Positions 56,612 through 64,000 of a DNA stretch of 64,000 nucleotides are shown in pieces. The stretch comes from Ciona intestinalis (Eukaryota; Chordata; Ascidiacea; Phlebobranchia; Cionidae), in the NCBI RefSeq assembly GCF_000224145.3, contig NC_020166.2, positions 8,146,050-8,210,049 of the forward strand, read 5' to 3'. The notes below the pieces were generated by a model that worked only from the letters and a program-made list of their open reading frames with translations, was not told the origin of the DNA and made no database searches. Both the position numbers and the translations under genes were made by a program. Each line of letters starts with the position of its first letter. Positions within the stretch are counted from its first letter, which is position 1.

Positions 56612-57607
56612 ATGAATAAGTCAGCGCTTCTCCTCTTGCTTGTCATCGGAATTGTATTGATTGTATCTCCGAATGCAGATACGGGTGTTTTAGCTGCAAG
56701 TACTCGTCGTCGTAGACGTTGGGTTTATGGCCATAAGGTTCAAAGCGGTGAGCATAATAAGATGATAGTGTATTTGACTAGAACGCTTAAAAGCTTCACT
56801 GCAAATGTCAATGTTAAATAGGCATTTATCATAACCTTCTATATATACTAGTTAAAACCTGCAAATCAATGCTGCAATTCATATGTATAGTAGGGTGGAA
56901 GGAGATAGGACACCTTTTTATTCTTTTTTCTAGTTCCCTTTGATAGTAAACAAAAAATGTTCAAAAAATTATCAAACCGTTTCCTCACGACTCAAATATA
57001 CCGTTGTTTTAAACACGATTAGAACATTTGGATATAATATGTGCTAATTGTCCCACCTTCTTCCTCATTGCTGTAAGTTTGTTTCACAAATCACTTTTTT
57101 AAATGAAAGAATATTAATTTTATCTCCTATTGCGGATACAGGTGCTCCAGTCACTCGTCGTCGTAGACGTTGGGTTTATGGCCATAAAGATCAAAATGGT
57201 GAGCATAATAAGATGATAGTATGTACAATTGCTGACTAGCACGCTAAAGGCCTTACTACAAATGTCAATGTAAAATAAGCATGGGTCGTTACCCTTACAT
57301 ACTTTTACACGATTGTTTCTATATATTGGTTATAACTTGCAAACGAATGTTGCAAACCGTAAACCAAAAAGGAAAATGACAATTACTTAACTATAAAGGG
57401 TTACGCCATATGTTTGTTTCGCAAATGACATATTCGAATGAAAGAAACAACAAACATTATGCTAATGCCCCACAGTTTACAGCTGTTTTTTTTGTATTTC
57501 GTGAGAATAACGTAAACAGCGTAAACGTAACTCCTCTATCTTAATTCATGACACTTTCCACCATTTCAGTTCAAGAATTGATGGAAGACCAAATAAATCG
57601 ACAATAG
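56612..57607 (+). CDS. Secreted peptide precursor with two polybasic-processed units
   Basis: Exons 56612-56747, 57142-57198 and 57570-57607; 76 aa, all joins phase 1. Exon 1: MNKSALLLLLVIGIVLIVSP signal peptide, a short linker, then RRRRRWVYGHKVQS. Exon 2 is 57 nt, symmetric, and repeats that unit as GAPVTRRRRRWVYGHKDQN. Exon 3 adds VQELMEDQINRQ and a stop; AATAAA at about 57647. Five arginines before Trp form a clear furin/prohormone-convertase type site, so two short WVYGHK peptides are likely products. Sequence left of exon 2 still resembles the end of the signal peptide, so exon 2 is a partial tandem copy of exon 1. Skipping exon 2 also keeps the frame and gives a one-unit precursor. I do not recognise the peptide; a neuropeptide, hormone or antimicrobial role are all possible. 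Confidence 0.7.
56886..57074 (-). mobile_element. MITE copy in the peptide-gene intron
   Basis: Between the two homologous exons; 'atagtagggtggaaggagat' to 'caccttcttcctcattgctg'. Confidence 0.8.
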
Positions 57608-57703
57608 TCAAACGACTTGAAATGCCCAATACTTACTGTCAATATCAATAAAACAAGATACATATATACATGTCTTATTTGTTTTAAGCAATCTACAGTA
57701 GGG

Positions 57704-58097
57704 TGGGGTAAATGGGACTGGGGGTAAGACGGGATTTTTTTAAATCCCTTTTAAGGGTACCAATCTGATGTTGGACAAAAACAAATGTTATAGTATTGTT
57801 TGAAAGTATTCTCATAGCCCAACAAAGTCCGCGGCAAATGCGGTTACTGTTGTTAAGTATTAAAATTCGGTGTTCAACAAATGCAGCATTTTTTCAATGG
57901 CTAAAAAAACATAGAAATGAGATGCTCATTTTAAATGCCCGCTGAATCATAATAAAACTTTCGAAATTTTGTAGCTTGCAAGTTTGAATCTCAGTTTGAA
58001 TTTGACTCATAAAATCTAGTGTTAGTTTTGTCAGAAAAACTGAGATGCATTATAGGCAACATGTGCTTAAGTGTCCCGTCTTCCCCACTGTGCTATA
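57704..58097. mobile_element. Long (about 395 bp) element sharing the MITE ends
   Basis: Ends 'cagtagggtggggtaaatgg' and 'gtgtcccgtcttccccactg' are the family termini, but the interior is different and twice as long, with no coding frame. It may be a sister subfamily or a less deleted form. Confidence 0.65.
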
Positions 58098-58270
58098 CAT
58101 CTCGTGCCTTATGTTGATTTTACCATCTTACGAGTTGTGCCACCTTACGAGTTACCATGTATGTTACTTTGTAGGTGATTATTTTTTTGTGTATTTTAGA
58201 TTTTTTATGTGTGCCTGATAAATTTGACAGCCCATTAGTGTCCACTGGGTTAGAGCAATAGGGTTAGGGG
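58090..58270 (-). repeat. SINE, reverse, partial
   Basis: 'cttacgagttaccatgtatg' and 'cagcccattagtgtccactg'; the head is missing. Confidence 0.65.
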
Positions 58271-58587
58271 TAAGATTGAAAACAAAATGAAACTGTTTGG
58301 TTGCGTCTAGTTTCATGTGTGTACGAATGTATATACGGTATATAGTTTCGCTTTCCTAACCTTTTTCTTGTAGATTCGTTCTCGATTAAATGAATGAATG
58401 AGGGTTTTCATTCCATCCATTTATTTTTTTAGAATGGACGGATGGATGGATAGTGTTTTAAACGCCGCCCGCGTCCTCGTCCTTTTTGGTAACAGTTGCC
58501 TTGACTTTAGATTTAGCGTGTATGCTTAGTTCTGCAGCCAGATATTCGTCCTAGGCTTTTCATCATGTATTTTTCCTATTTCAAATG

Positions 58588-58840
58588 TATATGGTGGGCT
58601 GGGAGTAGACGGAACACCTTTAGCACATAATATCGAAATAGTAGGATGCGTGAAGATAGGACATCTTTTCATTCAAGTTTCTCGTCCAAATTGCTCGTAA
58701 ACAAAGAACATTCTTATAATTATAAAACCATTTTCCCACGACTTCCATATAGACCGTTGTTAATTTTAAAACACGATCAGGTTATTTAGATATTATGTGC
58801 TAAAGCTAAGGTGTCCTATCTTCCCCCACAGTACTATATA
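58588..58840. mobile_element. Compound MITE, one copy inside another
   Basis: About 60 bp of a forward copy, then at 58649 a complete reverse copy (tagtaggatgcgtgaagat to cttcccccacagtactata). Confidence 0.8.
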
Positions 58841-59029
58841 TCTGTATATTCTAGTTTGCAATAAAACAACCCAGTAAGCCGAAAAACGACTTTATTTTTG
58901 AAATGCAACTCTGATTACGAAGTAATGTGTAAAAGAGGCTGTGGTCGTTGTCTATGGTTGTTTCCAGCAATTCAACACGGAGCTTACTTGCTGTTGTGAA
59001 TTAAAATTGCAGTTAAAATCTAAAATTAA

Positions 59030-59290
59030 ATGAATTGATAAAACTTTATCCTCGCGTAACTGCGGGGAACCTACAGACACTATATAACACAGTTGTTCTG
59101 TTTCATACACTATGCCCGTCCACGATTTTTGTAACTTGCAAGTGATTGTTATTTTTATTATTACTTTGACAATATGGACAGCTTAGATGTATAATACTGA
59201 ATTGGAGCAATTGCCGTTAAGTGTCTTGCCAAAGGACACAAACGCCCACACCAATAGCAGATTTGACCCTCTGGCAAGAAATGGTTTCCC
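59030..59290 (-). repeat. SINE, reverse, overlapping the repeat-protein duplication
   Basis: From 'aaactttatcctcgcgtaac' to 'ccctctggcaagaaatggtt'. Part of the same SINE (59620-59670) joins the two copies of the repeat gene. Confidence 0.75.
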
Positions 59291-59344
59291 CACTTGCCTA
59301 AACGCCAGATAATTTAATAGTCAAAAATACCAATAATTATAACA

Positions 59345-59678
59345 TTACCTTTGCTTTAGTTGTCCCTTGATGCACCCCTTGCATCGAACCATCATGAAAT
59401 CATTAACCGGGAGACTGCTTTCGCTACTTTCCTCTGCAATTTCATCCGGCTGTTGCTCGTCTTGATTTTTCATCTGATTATCGTACCAGCTGTGGGGCTC
59501 ACTGTTGTCGTACCATTCGTGGCCTTTAGCATCGTACCAGCTGTGGGGCTCACTGTTGTCGTACCATTCGTGGCCTTTAGCATCGTACCAGCTGTGGGGC
59601 TCAGAGTGAAAAGGGCACATACGCCCAAAACGACCATAGCAGCTTCGACCCTGGTCAAGAAATGGTTTCCCCACTTGC
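59345..59678 (-). pseudogene. Truncated tandem copy of the W/Y/H/D repeat gene
   Basis: Two full 17-residue units and the same C-terminal region as the gene at 59726-60268, but its 5' part comes from SINE sequence; no signal peptide. It is bounded by an acceptor (AG at 59680-59679) and a donor-like GTAATG, phase 2 at both ends. It could therefore be spliced as an extra exon of the upstream copy, in frame, adding about 109 residues. Unclear whether used. Confidence 0.55.
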
Positions 59679-59725
59679 CTAAACGCCAGATAATTTAATA
59701 GTCAGAAATACCAATAATTATAACA

Positions 59726-60268
59726 TTACCTTTGCTTTAGTTGTCCCTTGATGCACCCCTTGCATCGAACCATCATGAAATCATTAACCGGGAGAGTGCT
59801 TTCGCTACTTTCCTCTGCAATTTCATCCGGCTGTTGCTCGTCTTGATTTTTCATCTGATTATCGTACCAGCTGTGGGGCTCACTGTTGTCGTACCATTCG
59901 TGGCCTTTAGCATCGTACCAGCTGTGGGGCTCACTGTTGTCGTACCATTCGTGGCCTTTAGCATCGTACCAGCTGTGGGGCTCACTGTTGTCGTACCATT
60001 CGTGGCCTTTAGCATCGTACCAGCTGTGGGGCTCACTGTTGTCGTACCATTCGTGGCCTTTAGCATCGTACCAGCTGTGGGGCTCACTGTTGTCGTACCA
60101 TTCGTGGCCTTTAGCATCGTACCAGCTGTGGGGCTCACTGTTGTCGTACCATTCGCGGCCTTTAGCATCGTACCAGCTGTGGGGCTCGTTTTGTCCCCCT
60201 TTTTTCATTGCGGCTGAGCTGACATAGCCAACCACCAGGCAGAGAACTATCAACATTTGATTTACCAT
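59726..60268 (-). CDS. Secreted 17-residue-repeat protein rich in W, Y, H, D
   Basis: 180 aa from the ATG at 60268. Signal peptide (MVNQMLIVLCLVVGYVSSA), short linker MKKGGQN, then six copies of a 17-residue unit (EPHSWYDAKGHEWYDNS; the first has R for H), a partial seventh, an acidic Q/E/S segment and a basic C-terminus with a CKGC pair. The six 51-bp units are almost identical at DNA level, so the array was homogenised recently. No dibasic sites separate units, so it is more likely a structural, adhesive or metal-binding secreted protein than a peptide precursor; Tyr/His-rich extracellular proteins are known in tunicates, but no family was recognised. The stop TAA overlaps a donor-like AG|GTAATG, so a spliced longer form is possible. 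Start supported by a TATA box about 45 bp upstream. Confidence 0.8.
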   Translation of the reverse strand: MVNQMLIVLCLVVGYVSSAAMKKGGQNEPHSWYDAKGREWYDNSEPHSWYDAKGHEWYDNSEPHSWYDAKGHEWYDNSEPHSWYDAKGHEWYDNSEPHSWYDAKGHEWYDNSEPHSWYDAKGHEWYDNSEPHSWYDNQMKNQDEQQPDEIAEESSESTLPVNDFMMVRCKGCIKGQLKQR

Positions 60269-60310
60269 CGTGTCTGTTTATCTGTTGGTAACTCAACCGC
60301 TGTGCCGGCC

Positions 60311-60318
60311 TTTATATA
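60311..60318 (-). promoter_or_regulatory. TATA box of the repeat-protein gene
   Basis: Minus-strand TATATAAA, 43 bp before the ATG at 60268, giving a very short 5' UTR. Confidence 0.65.
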
Positions 60319-60734
60319 CATTTTTCCTTGGCACAAATCTAATTCAACAATTTCATTTCCGAAAGCGTTTGTAGAATTAGTTGTTCATTTTATTTTGTTC
60401 GATTCTTCATTGATATTATTCGAACCATACAAATAATTCATGGAGTATAGCTATTGTTTCTTTTAATGATGCATAACTACGGCAATTGTGTCATTCCGGA
60501 CGTTTCGACACTTTCGGCTAGTTTGGAGCGAAAGCATTGTATGAATAATAATTAAAACAAAACCACAATATTCCCATATATTTGCGTGCGTCATTGTAAC
60601 ATGATACTCAATTGAATTCGAACTATCAAAGAGGTTTCGCCTTTCTATACCAGCAGAATTTATTTTAATTTTGTTATTTTAATTTAATTATATAATAAGA
60701 ATAAAAACCAAGATATTTTTGACAATTTTTTTGA

Positions 60735-60854
60735 CAAGAATTATAAAACCGTATCCCCACGACTTCTATAGACCGATGTTAAGTATATAAAACACGATTG
60801 GGATATTTAGATATTATGTGCTAAGGGTGTCCCATATTACCCCACCGTATTATA
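60735..60854 (-). mobile_element. MITE, one end missing
   Basis: Keeps 'ttataaaaccgtatcccca' to 'catattaccccaccgtatta'. Confidence 0.7.
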
Positions 60855-61738
60855 TAACTTGAAAAGGATTACAAAGGCATGAATAACTCAATGACGCTGA
60901 TATTAAATGTAAAACAGATCCCTTTGTAGTTAAATGCCTTCCGGTATATTACCTCATCCGTACAGAATAGAAACAATGTTAAAACTAACTTCGCGCCTAA
61001 AACGACAATCTGAAATCTCGAATCGCTGTGAACTTAGTTTGTTACGTCACAATGTTAAGCTGACGTCACAATATTCCAGCTATTCAATCCTCGAAGCTGA
61101 TTGGTCAGATTGCTCACGTGACTGACGCCTCGCACCAGCTGATTACGCCCGCCTTGATTGCTCGGCGCATAAACCGCTTCTTTAAGAAAGCTAGTTACAT
61201 GTTTCAGTTCAGATTCAGTTGGTTCCAAACCAGGGTACAAGTCAGAAGGTTTGAAGAAGATTTTTTGCAAGACTTTAGTTAAGTATTATTCCATTGCATT
61301 AATATTATATTATATATCACAATATGTACTGTATTATATTATAGCTTTTTCTACTATATAATAAATATTAATGTACTAGCTGTTTCATATATCATAATAT
61401 AATGATACAAGTTCTGTGCCTGCGGTATTGCGTTTTAAGTTTAGATTATGCATTTTGTTTTCGGAATCGCGACGGTTCTATATTACGTCACTCCCGACGT
61501 TAAAACACAATATCTCGATTCGCAATCGCTGCGATTTGTTACGTTACAATCGATCACAATCGTTTACAATTCGCTGTCTTCCGCTCGAAGTTACGTCATT
61601 AGTTTCGCGTTACGTCATAGTTGATCCGCATGCGACGGTCTTGCGCGTTCGTTTCGCGATGTTTTTTTCATGGGGCCCCATGCGCGTTTTGCGATTCTGC
61701 CAGGCACATTACTTGTTTATTCTAATTATATTTGCGTT

Positions 61739-62001
61739 ATGAGCGCGAAGCAAGAAGATCAAGGAATCGGTAAAGTATAAATCACGATTTGCATTATTAC
61801 GTACATAAGCTCTTTTTCTAGAAACTTCAACTGTGACGTCACGAAGTGGTGGTGACGTAACAAAAGAACTCACTTCGTAAGTTCATTTTTTCGTCGCAAT
61901 TTTTAGAATGCGTTGAATGGAATTTAAAGTTCGAGTTTTACAGAACCTGGTATGTGACGTCACAGAGGATCAAGCGAGCTGTGGCACGAAGAAAAAATTA
62001 A
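61739..62001 (+). CDS. Possible small spliced gene, unrecognised
   Basis: Candidate exons 61739-61769, 61822-61876, 61944-62001 give 47 aa starting MSAKQEDQG and ending basic (RIKRAVARRKN), with good AG/GT borders and matching phases. Further exon-like pieces with splice borders follow at 62058-62093 and 62453-62500, the latter ending in a stop after NGYTV. Which pieces belong together is not clear, and much of the frame reads through CRE-like repeats (VTSR, VTSQ). No homology seen; may be spurious. Confidence 0.22.
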
Positions 62002-62222
62002 GGTAATTATGACGTAATAATTTAAAAACTGTTAATTAATGTTTTCATTGCTACAGAAGAGTTCGAATAAAGCTCCAGTGGAAAGGCGCAAGGTATGGTA
62101 TATTATCATGGTTTATAATTTTATACTATAACTTTAGGGTCAATTTTATTGTAGAATAAACGTATGTGAAATTAGTTAACTGTTTGACTGTTATATAAAC
62201 AGTACAACGGCGTACTGGAGAT

Positions 62223-62399
62223 ATAGTAGAGTGAAAAAATATTCTGATCGTGTTTTAAACAATTAACAACGGTCTGTGGGAGTCGTCAGGATGCGGTTTT
62301 ATAATTCTTTAAATGTTTTTGGTTTACTACTAAATGGGACGATAAAATATTGTCCCATCTTTCCCCAAAATATTGTCCCATCTTTCCCCACTCTAGTAC
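62223..62399 (+). mobile_element. MITE with duplicated right end
   Basis: The last 22 bp (aatattgtcccatctttccc) occurs twice in tandem. Confidence 0.75.
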
Positions 62400-62499
62400 A
62401 GGCCGTGCTATTATACGTAAATTACCTGTGACGTAACTATTCTACCTTTGCAGACGAAAAACAAAGACGAAGGCGCTGATAATGGATACACGGTTTGAG

Positions 62500-64000
62500 A
62501 GTTATATGCATGAATTGTGGGTTACTTGTATGTGTGTATGTGTGTCTTGTCTGCGCTGCTGTATTCCTATTCTGCTGGGTCTAATGTTGCCGGCTATTTT
62601 TAGTCAGTCACTACTATAGTGCATTTTGCATGTCACTGAAATATATGCAATGAAACTATAGAGAACATCTTGCTGGATCGGATTTTGTTGTTATACAAAT
62701 CTTTAAGCGATTTCGTAATTTTCTGATCGCTTGGTAAGAACGCTATGTTGGTACACAATTACTCGAGTAATATTAACACGCAGTATAATATGCGCATAAA
62801 TAAGATAGTAGCCTTTTTAAAATAATTTAATATAAATTTCCCCACGTCTAATTTATATATTAAAACGTCATGTAGCGCGATTGGGACGATGGCCACGTCA
62901 CAATTACGCTACGACGTCGATACGGTGGGTCAGAGCATTGTCCTGACCCTGCGTTCGGTGCGGTTACGTCAGTATTGATTGAGTTACGTCACGGTCAGTT
63001 TGTTGCGTAGACGTCGCCGCCAGTGATGCTACGCTAGATATTTAGGTCACTGTCAATGCGGTTCGCTACAGCCGGATTTTGTTTCTTAACGATCGATGCG
63101 GTGCGTAACATCCGGACGTTATTACATTGTGTGAAGATATGACGAGAGTATCGCGGTACCAACATGGCGACATTCAATACGGTGTACACTGCAGATGATT
63201 ATCCTTCAGGATTTGAACTATAATTTCTTTGTATATGTTTCAATGATTATGTCCGCGTTAATTAGTTTTTGACCATGTCCCCTTTTTGAATGATTGAGCT
63301 GTTGTGTTTGTTGCATGTTTGGCACATGTATGTCGCTGCACTCGTTGTACTATTTTTGTCTTTTTGTTGGTGTGTTCCTTGCGCACATTTATGTGCATCG
63401 TTGTATTATTTTTGTCTATATGGTTTGTTTTACCTTGCCTGGGTATGGCAAGGGGTTTCTCACCAGAGTAGAAACCCACTACCATTGGCTGGGGGCTTGT
63501 CGTGCCGTAGTGGCTTTCCACCAACGCCAGCCACATAAATATGAGGGTATTTTAATCATATTTCCATTTTTCAGAAGCTTCAATAAAAGTCATCACATTT
63601 AGTTTGTTGTCGAACTACTTCGTACTGTTGCAAAATAAAATACCAAAGTAACTTAATTTCTACTTTATGGCTTACTGGTATCGGTATCAGAATCTTGATA
63701 TGTCATAGAAAAGTGACGTCAGACCTACATACGTCACTTTAAAGAATGACGTCATTTTGTTTAGTTCTGCATACGCCACTTTAAAGAATGACGTCATTAC
63801 GGCATTTTGTTTAGTTGTTTGTTATGGCTAATACAATTCTTATGCGAAAGTTTACTTTTTATCGGTGTGACCAGCATAAAATTTCGACTTTTTTATTTTA
63901 AAATGTGTCTTGGTTTTTATCATTTTTTTTATAATGTAACGTGCCCATTCATTAGAGCTCAACTCTCTTGTTATGTCTGATTTTATTTCAGTTTTAAAAC
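62500..64000. other. Right-end spacer
   Basis: No gene firmly seen. Many ACGTCA/TGACGT sites between 62860 and 63140. A 50-bp unit with a CRE core is tandemly repeated at about 63727-63830. Possible AATAAA at about 63582. Confidence 0.5.

Larger units (their letters stand above)
57608..59344. other. Spacer filled with repeats
   Basis: Contains a long MITE relative, a compound MITE and two reverse SINEs (58090-58270, 59030-59290). No gene seen. Confidence 0.55.
60269..61738. other. Spacer rich in TGACGTCA / TTACGTCA motifs
   Basis: No gene supported. Holds a MITE 3' part, a CCAAT-like 'attggtcaga' at about 61100 and several CRE-like cores (61043, 61061, 61485, 61591, 61611), so part of it may be promoter for something downstream. 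Confidence 0.5.

Noticed and set aside
59360-60227. Long plus-strand open frames across the W/Y/H/D repeat array
   Set aside because: They exist only because the repeat unit is a multiple of three with no stops in these frames; the minus frame alone has signal peptide and TATA box.
1-64000. CRISPR arrays, bacterial operons or attachment sites
   Set aside because: Sequence is plainly animal; the dispersed repeats are MITEs and SINEs, not regularly spaced arrays.

Overview
The window looks like a chordate genome with short genes and many small introns, most likely a sea squirt of the genus Ciona. The evidence is AT-rich DNA, clear orthologues of animal housekeeping genes, very many short MITEs of one family, and a tRNA-derived SINE with an ATTC-type tail. 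Two 50-N runs and one doubled 2.3-kb block show that this is a draft assembly of a polymorphic animal.

Layout. (1) 0.7-14.0 kb, plus strand: DHX37, a DEAH-box helicase of ribosome biogenesis, modelled as 22 exons and 1175 aa; one intron is GC-AG and several carry decayed copies of the next exon's start. (2) 14.5-23.9 kb, minus strand: a divergent connexin (gap-junction family) gene in DNA that looks empty by ORF length alone. Upstream exons to 28.0 kb join it in phase and may give it a long N-terminal extension. (3) 29.0-30.1 kb, plus: an intronless RAE1 (mRNA export, WD40). (4) 30.7-44.0 kb, plus: TMEM214, 16 exons, with exons 5-7 present twice around an assembly gap and a one-base homopolymer problem in exon 14. 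(5) 46.7-52.5 kb, plus: a matrix metalloproteinase with signal peptide, cysteine switch, furin site, zinc site, hemopexin domain and probable GPI signal. (6) 53.4-56.4 kb: a decayed piece of that MMP gene, then a long palindrome holding a hAT-type MITE whose empty site survives in the other arm. (7) 56.5-57.7 kb, plus: a small secreted-peptide precursor in which one exon is duplicated, giving two polybasic-processed peptide units. (8) 59.3-60.3 kb, minus: a secreted protein made of near-identical 17-residue W/Y/H/D-rich repeats, with a shorter tandem copy. (9) 60.3-64.0 kb: no firm gene, but many TGACGTCA-like sites.

The genes do not form a pathway; this is an ordinary stretch of unrelated neighbours. 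About 40 copies or fragments of one TA-flanked MITE and about 20 SINE pieces fill introns and spacers. All intron-exon models were read by eye from splice signals, phase and remembered family sequences; no alignment or search was run.
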